From positions 1-13,324 of the forward strand of contig CAZILK010000021.1 in the NCBI GenBank assembly GCA_964540135.1: 13,324 bases of DNA, in the 5' to 3' direction. The first letter of the stretch is position 1, and each line of letters opens with the position of its first letter. Under the pieces are notes generated by a model. That model saw only the letters and a list, made by a program, of their open reading frames with translations, did not search any database and was not told where the DNA came from. The translations under genes and the position numbers were made by a program. Shown here one piece after another: positions 5,688 to 12,566 of the stretch. The DNA comes from CAZCAQ01 sp964540135. Its GTDB lineage: Bacteria; Patescibacteriota; WWE3; UBA101185; UBA10185.

Positions 5688-7460
5688 TTACTTCTTTTGT
5701 AGTAAGTACAGTTCTCCAATTTCTGTAAGGCTAGTTGAATCTTCAGGTTTTTTGTCAGGCCTAAACTTCATAAGCCTTGGAAATCTGAGTGCATACCCCG
5801 AAGTATGTTTTGGGGAGATAGTTATTTCATCAGCTCTTAGTTCAACAACTATTTTAGGTAAGATCCACACATCCGGAACAAGGTCCTTATCCACTTCATA
5901 TGATTCCGGTTTGTCTTTAGAAGAAATGGCATCACCCATTTTCTTAAGGTTTTCAAGATCTGTTTCTTTAAGTCCAGTTCCGACTTTAGTAACTGTTTTA
6001 TATCTAAGAGTTACAGGATCGTAAATGCCTGCGAGGAAAGCTCCTAATCCAAAGTCAGCTCTAACTCCTTTTCCGGTGTTATAGCCCATGACAACACAAT
6101 CTACTGAGTCAGCAGCACCTTGCTCATAGCCTTCTTCTTCAATTCTTTTAAGCTTTGTCCATGCAAAAGATCTTGCTCCGGCTTCATAACCTTTATCTGG
6201 GTTTTTAATAACAAGACCTTCAAGGTTTTTGTTTTTCGCTTCTTCAAAGGTTTGTTTAATAACACCGGCTGAGTCAGTTATTACTGCGTGCGAAAGCATT
6301 ACCGTGTCTCCAGGTTTTACTATTTCTTGTAAGATCTTTCTTCTTTCCCTAAGAGGCAGCTTGATAAGTGACTTACCGTCAAGATATAAAATATCAAACA
6401 CAACATATTTTAAAGGGATTTGTACTGCAGTTTCTGAGATACCGTGTTTTCTTTTACGAGAAATGGTTTGCTGAAATTCTAAAAACTTACCGGTTTCTTT
6501 ATCAAAGCCAATTGCCTCACCATCAAGAATAACACTCGTTGCTTTAAGTTGTGCGGTAATCCCGTCAACGATATCTGGGTATTGATGAATAGTTTCATCA
6601 AGATTGCGTGTATACGCTTTAATAAAAATATCTTCATTACCGTCTTCAAATAAGCTAGTTGTAGTTTTAGGTTCTTTTTTGTTTCTATCAAAATGAATTT
6701 GAACACGAGTTCCATCAAGCTTGTATTCAACATAAACTTCTTTTGATTCCATTTTCTCAAGAACTTCTTCTGGGTTTGCTACTCTTTGTGGTTTTTGAGA
6801 AAGTATCGGAACACCTACCTCAATAGCTATGTTATCAAGTGCCTCAAGGCCTCTTGCCTTGACCAGCTCTGCTATAAAGCCAATGTCTGGGTGTATATTA
6901 TATCTGGCCTCAATTGCATCACGGTCCTTTTTACTACCTGTTGTAATCTGGGAGAGTGCGTCAATAACAGTAAGGGCTGTGAAACCTAGTCTTGTTGTTC
7001 CAAGAACAATCCTAACAACATATTTTGCGGATGTACTGTCGAGCCTGTTAAGGAGTTTTGCTAGCTTTTCAATCTTTTTGTCTTGTGAGCCTGTACCCTC
7101 TATCTCCGCCACCTCAACAAGCTTTTGGTGAGTTTCATTTATTGAGAGTGTTGAGCTTTTTTGATTTGACAACTTTTCTGCCGTGTCTCCAAGATCGCCA
7201 GTTTGTTTAAAAAGTTCTGCGACAGTTTCTGGTGTTGTATTGTATGCCTGAGCGAGTGCTCGCATCATCATTTTTTCAGCAATATTAAAGTTAAGATTTT
7301 TGAATGGTGCAAAGAGTTGGCCGAGTGTTAAATTAACTGCATTCTGAGTTTCAATAGGTTCGAGTTCTAGTATTAGGTCCTTTAGGATATCAGTTATTAA
7401 AAGTCTTTTGGAAGTTCCATCAAGAGAAGTTAAATATTTTGAAAATTTTGTGATCTGCAC
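5688..7460 (-). CDS. lig: ATP-dependent DNA ligase, archaeal/LigB type, 590 aa
   Basis: The enzyme seals nicks in duplex DNA through a lysyl-AMP intermediate made from ATP. Domain order is a helical DNA-binding N-domain (about 1-210, including LGTTRLGFTALTVIDAL), an adenylation domain with motif I YKLDGTRV (K247 is the adenylated lysine), ILDGEAIGF (311-319), motif III VVFDILYLDG (353-362), motif IV EGLVIKN (414-420) and motif V WTKLKR (434-439), then an OB-fold domain to the C-terminus. Length and domain order match archaeal and LigB-type ligases, not the NAD-dependent LigA usual in bacteria; no zinc finger or BRCT is seen. The GTG start at 7460 is supported by TATAAT 6 nt upstream and the family-like beginning. 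Whether a LigA is also present in this genome cannot be seen here. It lies between the Fic-like gene and the DUF4870-like gene, in a neighbourhood shared with fpg and recF. Confidence 0.95.
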   Translation of the reverse strand: MQITKFSKYLTSLDGTSKRLLITDILKDLILELEPIETQNAVNLTLGQLFAPFKNLNFNIAEKMMMRALAQAYNTTPETVAELFKQTGDLGDTAEKLSNQKSSTLSINETHQKLVEVAEIEGTGSQDKKIEKLAKLLNRLDSTSAKYVVRIVLGTTRLGFTALTVIDALSQITTGSKKDRDAIEARYNIHPDIGFIAELVKARGLEALDNIAIEVGVPILSQKPQRVANPEEVLEKMESKEVYVEYKLDGTRVQIHFDRNKKEPKTTTSLFEDGNEDIFIKAYTRNLDETIHQYPDIVDGITAQLKATSVILDGEAIGFDKETGKFLEFQQTISRKRKHGISETAVQIPLKYVVFDILYLDGKSLIKLPLRERRKILQEIVKPGDTVMLSHAVITDSAGVIKQTFEEAKNKNLEGLVIKNPDKGYEAGARSFAWTKLKRIEEEGYEQGAADSVDCVVMGYNTGKGVRADFGLGAFLAGIYDPVTLRYKTVTKVGTGLKETDLENLKKMGDAISSKDKPESYEVDKDLVPDVWILPKIVVELRADEITISPKHTSGYALRFPRLMKFRPDKKPEDSTSLTEIGELYLLQKK

Positions 7461-7466
7461 AAGGCT

Positions 7467-7472
7467 ATTATA
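7467..7472 (-). promoter_or_regulatory. -10 element of the ligase gene
   Basis: A perfect TATAAT on the minus strand is followed by 6 nt and the GTG at 7460. It falls immediately after the stop of the Fic-like gene. No good -35 hexamer is visible at 16-18 nt. The spacing supports the GTG as the true start and a leaderless mRNA. Confidence 0.6.
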
Positions 7473-8453
7473 CTATTTTAAAACATAACTACTACTCTTG
7501 GTACTGCCTGTTTTGACAACGACACCCTCTGCTTGGAGAGATTTTAAATCTCTTAAAACCGAGTCTTCTGAAACAGTAGGGAATACAAGTTTAAAGTCTT
7601 TGTTTCGAAGTATCCCGTAATCTTGTAGATATTCAACAATTCTATTTTGCCTTTCAGTTAGTTTTACAAGGCCTGTTGCTTTAGCAAGCTTTGTATCTTT
7701 GGCAGATAACAGTACTTCATCTTTTGTTTTGTATGAAACACTGGACATACCCTCAGTTACAAATTCAAGCCAGCTAGTTAGATCCTCACCATTACCCAAC
7801 GCTTCGTTTAAAGTATCTTTTTTAATGTGGTAGAAGAAGTAATCACAAAAACTGGCATAATTTTTTAGAGTATATCCCCTAAGTGCTAAAAGTTCTTCAG
7901 CTAGAATGAATAGTAGACTCTGATTAAATTTTTTAAACGGTTTTATTAAAAGGAGTTGTGCGAGTAGTATGCTGCATGAAAGAACCGGGTGCGTATCTGC
8001 GCCGTCTTTAGAATAAAACCAATCAAAAGTATCATATAGTTTTGCAAGAATTTCTTCTGATGGTACTTTACCAACCTCTGGCGTATTTCTCAGACTACCT
8101 GTTTCAACAAGTATCTTATCAGCCAATATCATATGGAGGCTTTTTAATGTATCGATATCAACATCTCCTTCAGCCAGTACCTCGTGTGTTGTAGTTATAG
8201 TTTTTAATATATTTTCAATTTCAATGTGGGAGGTTTCTAACACTCCATCGACCCTTTTTTTAATCAGATCTGGTGAGAAGTTGTGTCCTTCGATTTGGAG
8301 AAGAGCCGTAGCTTTCTCAATTTTTGCGTGTTTTGCAAGCTGGAGAGATAGATTATCTAGAATAGGTGTGTTTTCAACAACTGCTTTGGCATACTCAATA
8401 TTTGCGATGTTCTTAAGGATGCTTGGAGATATAGAATACTCAGGAATATACAC
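7473..8453 (-). CDS. Fic-fold protein with degenerate active site and C-terminal winged helix, 326 aa
   Basis: The layout is that of the common Fic-plus-HTH proteins, which transfer AMP from ATP to target hydroxyls. An N-terminal helix carries ALLQIEGHNFS (50-60), corresponding to the S(S/A)xIEG inhibitory/substrate-loop region. The Fic helices follow (about 80-200), and a winged helix ends the protein (LTERQNRIVEYLQDYG at 265-280, recognition-helix candidate about 292-309). At the catalytic site, however, HPFxxGNGRxxR is replaced by KPFKKFNQSLLF (171-182): the catalytic His, both Gly and both Arg are gone, only PF and the Asn remain. AMPylation is therefore not expected; a transcription regulator or binding protein using the Fic fold is more likely. 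The GTG start at 8453 is supported by AATAAT 6 nt upstream. It stands alone between the 220-aa gene and the ligase. Confidence 0.82.
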   Translation of the reverse strand: MYIPEYSISPSILKNIANIEYAKAVVENTPILDNLSLQLAKHAKIEKATALLQIEGHNFSPDLIKKRVDGVLETSHIEIENILKTITTTHEVLAEGDVDIDTLKSLHMILADKILVETGSLRNTPEVGKVPSEEILAKLYDTFDWFYSKDGADTHPVLSCSILLAQLLLIKPFKKFNQSLLFILAEELLALRGYTLKNYASFCDYFFYHIKKDTLNEALGNGEDLTSWLEFVTEGMSSVSYKTKDEVLLSAKDTKLAKATGLVKLTERQNRIVEYLQDYGILRNKDFKLVFPTVSEDSVLRDLKSLQAEGVVVKTGSTKSSSYVLK

Positions 8454-8459
8454 GCATTA

Positions 8460-8465
8460 ATTATT
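8460..8465 (-). promoter_or_regulatory. -10 element of the Fic-like gene
   Basis: Minus-strand AATAAT is followed by 6 nt and GTG 8453. A TTGATT lies 15 nt further upstream, slightly too close for an ideal -35. The ATG four bases before the GTG is out of frame and meets a stop after five codons, so the GTG is preferred. Confidence 0.5.
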
Positions 8466-8489
8466 GCATATTTACCGCAAAATCAAGAG

Positions 8490-9152
8490 CTACTTACTTT
8501 TTTTATCTTGTTCGTTTGCCATATTACCCATTACGATATCAGCTTCCTCAATTTGCTGGATCATATATTCATAATGTACAAATTCAGATGGGCTAAAGAG
8601 CTTTGTTTGACCGCTTATTGGGCTACTTTGTTTCCAAAGCTTGTCAATTTCTTCAAATGCAAACCTTCTAGTTTCATCAGATCTTTCGGTAAGAGGGTGT
8701 ACTACATCAAAATCTAAGGTCTTATTTGTAAAATCAACATAAAGTATCTCACCTCCAAAGGGAGTATTCATTTCAAGCCTTATATCTCCGTTGTCGTGCA
8801 AATAAACTGCTTTGGTGTAGTTTAAACCTGTAAGACCAACAACACCAAGCTCTCTGTAATTAAATATAATCATAGGTCTTTTACTTTCGCCCTGATCTAA
8901 AACTAGGCTTGATACATTTTCTTGTGATGGAAAAACCTCAACAGATGTGTGTTTTATTTCATCGTGCATTTGTGCGTGAGGAGGTGTTGAGACTTCGACA
9001 AAGTTGCCGGCTGCGTCTTTTACATAACCTTTTTCGTGAGTACCATAATTTAATCGTGTAAAAGAGTCACGTAAATTATCCCTTATTTGTATTAGAGTGT
9101 TTTCAGTAGAACTACTCTCTTTGTCGTATCGGGCTTCCTGTGGAGCAGGCAT
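8490..9152 (-). CDS. hypothetical protein, 220 aa
   Basis: Family not recognised. It is a soluble, acidic protein with no cysteine. The predicted layout is an N-terminal helix after a polar leader (about 18-35), a loop-rich stretch, a central set of beta strands (about 94-155: MIIFNYRELGVVGL, KAVYLHDNGDIRLEMN, GEILYVDF), an amphipathic helix containing RRFAFEEIDKLWKQ (about 162-175), and a long C-terminal helix ending in a lysine-rich tail. The helix-beta-helix order and the DNGDIRL strand turn are reminiscent of the three paralogs at 11135-13243, but alignment is too weak to claim homology. ATG 9152 is supported by TATAAT 6 nt upstream; the gene follows recF after a 39-nt gap. Confidence 0.78.
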   Translation of the reverse strand: MPAPQEARYDKESSSTENTLIQIRDNLRDSFTRLNYGTHEKGYVKDAAGNFVEVSTPPHAQMHDEIKHTSVEVFPSQENVSSLVLDQGESKRPMIIFNYRELGVVGLTGLNYTKAVYLHDNGDIRLEMNTPFGGEILYVDFTNKTLDFDVVHPLTERSDETRRFAFEEIDKLWKQSSPISGQTKLFSPSEFVHYEYMIQQIEEADIVMGNMANEQDKKSK

Positions 9153-9158
9153 ACTTAT

Positions 9159-9164
9159 ATTATA
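9159..9164 (-). promoter_or_regulatory. -10 element of the 220-aa gene
   Basis: A perfect minus-strand TATAAT is followed by 6 nt and ATG 9152. A poor TTACCT lies 17 nt upstream as a -35. The bases next to the start (AATATAAGT then ATG) also resemble those before the first-order paralog at 11701. Confidence 0.6.
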
Positions 9165-9191
9165 TGTTAGATAAGATCTATAGGTAAGTGT

Positions 9192-10253
9192 TTATAACGT
9201 TAGCTCGATTGTTTGTAGATTTTCTTTGGGTAGCTCTAGCTGTTCCGATGTTGTGATAATGGTTTGTTGAAGACCTAGTATACTCATAACATTCTTTCTG
9301 TGATTTTCATCAAGTTCAGAGAAGATATCATCAAGAAGAAGCACCGGCCTAATATTGTTACACTTTTGGATGAAGTTAATCTCACACAGTTTTAAGGCCA
9401 GCAGGACAGCTCTTTGCTGACCTCTTGAGCCAAAGTGGGCAACAGAGTAACCGTTTAGTAGGATAGTGAAGTCATCTCTATGAGGTCCGTAAAGAGTCTT
9501 CCCGGCATAGGTTTCTTTTTGCCTTGTTTCTGAGTAACTTTTAGTGCTAACAATACTTTGAAGGAGTTCGACTTTAATCTCTACATTCTCACCATTTACC
9601 ATCTTCTCAAATTGCTTTATTTCTGTTGCGAAAAAGTCAAAAAGGAGCTTTCTTTTGGTCTGGATAGTATCTGCTGTTTGTGCCAGTTTTTCTTCCCACA
9701 GTTCGATAAGGTTAGCACCTTTACCAGTTTCTCTTATTGTTTCAAGCAGTTTATTTCTCCCTTTTAGAGCTTTTTGATATTCAGAATGAGCTTTTTTATA
9801 TACTAAGTCTGTTTGAAAAAAGATTGAATCAATGTACTTACGTCTTCCTGCAGGGGAGCCGGTTAACATTGAGATTTCATCGGGAGAGAAGAGGACACTT
9901 GTGAGTTTGCCTGCAAACTTATTTAGTGCTTTGGGAACACTATTTAATTTAACTGTTTTAGTAGATCCATGTTCAAAGTTTGGATTTAACTTTATGACTA
10001 GCTCAAGTTTTTGGGAATCGTCTTGTAGGCCACTTGTTCCTTCAAGCCTGCTGTATTCACAGCCGTGCATAATCATCTCACTGTCATACGCAGCCTTTAT
10101 AGACTTGGTTGTTGAGAGGAGATGGATAGCTTCAAGGATATTTGTTTTACCGCTGCCGTTGGGTCCAACGATGAGTGTGTTATTACCACCAAAGTCAAAA
10201 TGCGCCTGCTTGTGGCTTCTAAAGTTAGTTAGAGTAAGGTCAAGAATTCTCAT
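9192..10253 (-). CDS. recF: DNA replication and repair protein RecF
   Basis: RecF is an SMC-like ATPase that, with RecO and RecR, loads RecA at single-strand gaps in the cytosol. The 353-residue protein starts MRILDLTLTNFRSH like the family, has Walker A GPNGSGKTN (30-38), an ABC signature as HFGSRGQQRAVLLALKL (the family's SQGQQR), Walker B PVLLLDDIFSELD near the C-terminus followed by a D-loop, and a TTSE switch-like segment. The length is normal. I chose ATG 10253 over an upstream TTG at 10271: it gives an ATGA overlap with the fpg stop and the right N-terminus. RecF genes usually sit next to dnaA/dnaN/gyrB; here it is translationally coupled to fpg, which links base-excision and recombination repair in one mRNA. 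Confidence 0.96.
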   Translation of the reverse strand: MRILDLTLTNFRSHKQAHFDFGGNNTLIVGPNGSGKTNILEAIHLLSTTKSIKAAYDSEMIMHGCEYSRLEGTSGLQDDSQKLELVIKLNPNFEHGSTKTVKLNSVPKALNKFAGKLTSVLFSPDEISMLTGSPAGRRKYIDSIFFQTDLVYKKAHSEYQKALKGRNKLLETIRETGKGANLIELWEEKLAQTADTIQTKRKLLFDFFATEIKQFEKMVNGENVEIKVELLQSIVSTKSYSETRQKETYAGKTLYGPHRDDFTILLNGYSVAHFGSRGQQRAVLLALKLCEINFIQKCNNIRPVLLLDDIFSELDENHRKNVMSILGLQQTIITTSEQLELPKENLQTIELTL

Positions 10254-11065
10254 ATCTGGCAGGTAGGGCAAAAATAGGTAGTTCTTGTGTTCATTGTTAT
10301 AGTTTGGATATTACTACTGCATCTTTTGCAGGTTTCTTGTCTATACACTCTAAAGAAGTTTTGTTGGTTACCTGGTTTGCCAAGAGCATCGACATAATCA
10401 CTAATTGTTAAACCTCTGTTTTTAATTCCTTCTGCCAGGATTTCTCTACAGGCTGCAAGTAAATTAGTTGCATCCTCCATAGTTATGCTTTGAGTAAGTC
10501 TTGTGGGGTGAATCTTAGCAATCCACAAAGCGTCTGTTGCGTATACATTCCCAAGTCCTGCTAGTTTATTCTGATCAAGGAGCACGTTTTTAATAGTTGT
10601 TTTTTTTGATCTTAGTATTGTATAAAAATATTTATCTGAGAGGTTTTCATCAAGAGGGGAAGGGCCAAGGCTGTTGATAAGCTTTTTAGTTGCATTTTTA
10701 TCTTGTAGTTGCGCTTTCCCAAACATCCGAACATCAATAAATCTTAGTTCAAGAGTCTTGCCGTTTTTCAAAAGGGTAAAAACAATTCGTGTGTGAGGAT
10801 CGGCTTTAAAACCAATGCTTCTAATTAATAGCTTACCTGTCATAGCCAGATGGAAAACAAGATCAACTGACTTAAGTTCAAAAACTATCTGCTTGCCCGC
10901 CTGCACAACATTAAGTATCTCTAAGCCTTCTAGTGCTTTCTGAGGATTCTCTACCTCACCTTTAATGCTATACCCCGCGATTGTTTGGACATCGGTTATA
11001 GTTGCTCCTGTTAGATACTTCTTTAAATCTTGAATAATTGTGTAAACTTCGGGAAATTCCGGCAT
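10250..11065 (-). CDS. mutM: formamidopyrimidine-DNA glycosylase (Fpg/MutM)
   Basis: Fpg removes 8-oxoguanine and formamidopyrimidines and cleaves the DNA backbone by beta/delta elimination. The start MPEFPEV provides the N-terminal proline nucleophile P2 and E3/E6. The GK of QAGKQIVFEL (about 56-65) supplies the conserved lysine, FHLAMTGKL matches HLGMTG, and the helix-two-turn-helix contains DQNKLAGLGNVYATDALW. The C-terminal zinc finger is complete with CKRC and CPTC, and TRTTYFC carries the DNA-contacting arginine. 271 residues is the usual length. ATG 11065 is fixed by the obligatory N-terminal MPE and by a promoter placing -10 six nt upstream. The stop overlaps the recF start by 4 nt, so both genes share one transcript. 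Nei-type activity is unlikely given the Fpg-like zinc finger and GLGN motif. Confidence 0.97.
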   Translation of the reverse strand: MPEFPEVYTIIQDLKKYLTGATITDVQTIAGYSIKGEVENPQKALEGLEILNVVQAGKQIVFELKSVDLVFHLAMTGKLLIRSIGFKADPHTRIVFTLLKNGKTLELRFIDVRMFGKAQLQDKNATKKLINSLGPSPLDENLSDKYFYTILRSKKTTIKNVLLDQNKLAGLGNVYATDALWIAKIHPTRLTQSITMEDATNLLAACREILAEGIKNRGLTISDYVDALGKPGNQQNFFRVYRQETCKRCSSNIQTITMNTRTTYFCPTCQI

Positions 11066-11071
11066 GGTATT

Positions 11072-11100
11072 GTTGTACTTTGTTTTGAGGTTAAGGTCAA
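11072..11100 (-). promoter_or_regulatory. sigma70-type leaderless promoter of fpg-recF
   Basis: Minus-strand TTGACC (11100-11095), a 17-nt spacer and TACAAC (11077-11072) are followed by 6 nt and ATG 11065. Both boxes and the spacing are good, and it lies in the 69-nt gap after the previous gene. Confidence 0.65.
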
Positions 11101-11134
11101 TTCTTCAAGGCAAAATAATGGTGCTTTAATGTAG

Positions 11135-11701
11135 TTAGGAAGCTGCAGACACTGTCTTAACAGCTCCAGAGGCTATCGCATCACTATTAAGAATATTCAG
11201 ATAGCGTTCCATGGCATTGGCAAGCTGCTGGTAGGGAGGTTCACCGCTAGCATTGTATTTAAATTTAATGTAACTGTTTTCCCCGGTTTCTACGTTTGTT
11301 GGACTCATATTTACGTAAACACTTTCCAGTTCACCCGTAGGGGATATTACAATGCATGTAACCTCCGTTATTCCATTCTCTACCGTAACTCTAAGAGAGG
11401 ATGTATCTTCAGAAATAGTCTGCGAAACATAATTTGTTTTTTGTTCATAAACTATCTGAGCTCCTTCAAACTTTCTACCAAGAAGTTTGTGTACAAAGCC
11501 GTCTGGTCCTTCCGCATCTTTATCGGTATTTCTAGGAGTTAAGCGTGCTTGAATATGTTGTTCCATTGTCTCTTTGGCGGGAAGTTTATTAAGGGAGCTA
11601 ATCATCCTATTTTCTATTGCGCATATTTCCATCCAATTTTCCATAGCAGGATCTACTCTATCGCCATCTCCGCCGTCGCCGTGTATGCTTGAGATACTCA
11701 T
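11135..11701 (-). CDS. hypothetical protein of a three-member tandem paralog family (copy 3 in transcription order), 188 aa
   Basis: Family unknown. The protein shares an architecture with the two genes further right. A polar, variable N-terminus (1-20) is followed by an amphipathic helix pair (about 24-55, NRMISSLNKLPAKETMEQHI), a linker, and the strand motif AQIVYE (81-86). A beta-rich middle follows (SLRVTVENGITEVTCIVISP, ESVYVNMSP, YIKFKYN), and a C-terminal helix (about 155-178, ANAMERYLNILNSDAIASG) ends it. The IVYE motif lies at 83-86, against 77-80 and about 80-83 in the other two. No signal peptide or membrane segment is seen, so it is probably cytosolic. Its promoter box, spacing and leader match those of the other copies, so duplication included the regulatory region. 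It ends 69 nt before fpg, which has its own promoter. Confidence 0.82.
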   Translation of the reverse strand: MSISSIHGDGGDGDRVDPAMENWMEICAIENRMISSLNKLPAKETMEQHIQARLTPRNTDKDAEGPDGFVHKLLGRKFEGAQIVYEQKTNYVSQTISEDTSSLRVTVENGITEVTCIVISPTGELESVYVNMSPTNVETGENSYIKFKYNASGEPPYQQLANAMERYLNILNSDAIASGAVKTVSAAS

Positions 11702-11709
11702 ATACTTAT

Positions 11710-11738
11710 ATTGTGGTATTTAGACTCTGTGCTGTCAA
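11710..11738 (-). promoter_or_regulatory. paralog-array promoter, copy 3
   Basis: Minus-strand TTGACA (11738-11733), 17 nt, CACAAT (11715-11710), then 8 nt and ATG 11701. The distance from TTGACA to ATG is 31 nt, the same as in both other copies, and many spacer bases (for example a central AAAYAYCA) are shared. The expected start of transcription is 0-2 nt before the ATG. Confidence 0.7.
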
Positions 11739-12394
11739 GAATGTTTGACCCGCTTGATTTAGTTGTAGTAATAGATGTGGTTGGTAGTTTTAGCATTAAT
11801 CAGGATAAATCTATAATATGTGGTTACATTGGCAAAGTAGCCGGGGAAATTCAACAGATAAATAGCTATCTCAGGTTTAGTTTCAATAAACTCCATAAAT
11901 TCTTCTACACTGCAGAAACGCTTTTTATGTATTATGGTTTTAACGAAGTCGTGGGACCAGAACCTGTGGTTTCCAAATCAGCATAGTATACATCCACCAA
12001 TCTTTCCGTAGTTGTAAGTAATTTTTCTAGTGCAGGTTCAACTACACTACAAGCAAACCAAATTTTCGTGCGCATCGCCTGAGCTTCGTGGTCAGGTACT
12101 AGGCGTACTCGTAAACTGTCTTGACTCTCGCCCTTATGAAGGCCTGGTACGTAGCAATCAACAGTTGTAGTTCCGTTCAGCAAACTAACTAAAAGTAGTG
12201 AGTCACCGTCTTGCACTTTCACACTGGCGACCGGAGCTCCGTGCAATCCAGTCCCGGACTCTCTTCGTATACGCCCCTTCTCATAGATTATATTAATTCC
12301 GTCTTCAGTTGTTTTTGTAGCCAATGCAGTAATAGTAACGTTCCTTTTTTCAACAGGTTCGCCGTCTTTGAGATCTGATACTAGGCGATCTAGG

Positions 12395-12529
12395 TTAGCC
12401 AATATGTTTTAAAATATCTTCTGGGTTTGGAAGCTGGTATATAGCATTTAAAACCCTCTCTTTAACAGCCAAATCTTCCTCTGAAGGTCCTCTTGTTCTA
12501 TTTTCTGTAGGTAAGCCTGTATTAGTCAT
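12395..12529 (-). CDS. N-terminal 44-codon fragment of the frameshifted paralog
   Basis: This short frame carries the real start of the middle paralog: ATG at the conserved 31 nt from TTGACA, a polar leader, then the amphipathic helix LAVKERVLNAIYQLPNPEDILKHI. It stops at TAA 12397-12395 inside the region where the paralogs continue with their second helix. Translated as such it would yield only a truncated helix. It is too short for ordinary gene finding but is supported by promoter position and paralog similarity. Confidence 0.65.
   Translation of the reverse strand: MTNTGLPTENRTRGPSEEDLAVKERVLNAIYQLPNPEDILKHIG
12407..12414. other. T4A4 homopolymer run, probable site of the frameshift
   Basis: The plus strand reads TTTTAAAA here. 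Deleting any one base of this run restores a single frame across the middle paralog, giving ...PEDILNILANLDRL.... Short adjacent homopolymers are common places for both replication slippage and sequencing indels. No Shine-Dalgarno-like stimulator of the prfB type precedes the in-frame TAA. Confidence 0.6.
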
Positions 12530-12537
12530 ATGAGTAT

Positions 12538-12566
12538 ATAGTGATATTTGGATTTTGTATTGTCAA
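12538..12566 (-). promoter_or_regulatory. paralog-array promoter, copy 2
   Basis: Minus-strand TTGACA (12566-12561), 17 nt, CACTAT (12543-12538), then 8 nt and ATG 12529. It shares CTTGACAATACA with copy 1 and the 31-nt TTGACA-to-ATG distance with both others. This promoter identifies the true start of the frameshifted gene. Confidence 0.7.

Larger units (their letters stand above)
11932..12529 (-). pseudogene. frameshifted middle copy of the paralog family
   Basis: From ATG 12529 a frame of 44 codons runs to TAA 12397-12395. A second frame, open from about 12402 to TAA 11932, continues the protein for 155 residues. Each part matches the paralogs: RVLNAIYQLPNPEDIL in the first frame corresponds to RVFEILTAIPTAEEFF of the right-hand copy, and ANLDRLVSD, INIIYE, the beta-rich middle and the C-terminal helix (FACSVVEPALEKLLTTTERLV) follow in the second. 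Removing one base from the T4A4 run at 12407-12414 joins them into one protein of about 198 residues with IIYE near 80-83, the same place as in the intact copies. The promoter at 12538-12566 is intact. So this is either a recently inactivated gene, a homopolymer sequencing/assembly error, or, less likely, a +1 recoding site. If read alone, the second frame would need a TTG start at 12402 without any promoter or ribosome-binding site. Confidence 0.75.

Noticed and set aside
10254..10271. TTG-initiated N-terminal extension of RecF
   Set aside because: ATG 10253 gives the canonical RecF N-terminus and an ATGA junction with fpg; the extension is unlike the family.
11759..11896. Minus-strand frame of 45 codons in the gap between copies 2 and 3, with a VEEFMEFI stretch just upstream that faintly recalls AEEFFNYV of a paralog
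   Set aside because: No -10 at the usual distance, no continuation into the IIY motif, and an Asn/Tyr/Ile-rich composition typical of non-coding AT-rich DNA. A decayed fourth copy is imaginable but not supported.
11711..11986. Plus-strand open frame of 91 codons between two paralogs
   Set aside because: It overlaps the 3' end of the frameshifted paralog and the promoter of the next copy on the other strand, has no promoter or ribosome-binding site and no recognisable motif.
12395..12403. Programmed +1 frameshift at GGC-TAA-C in the middle paralog
   Set aside because: No Shine-Dalgarno-like stimulator or slippery tRNA context is apparent, and the intact paralogs do not use a shift. A one-base indel in the adjacent T4A4 run explains the data more simply.
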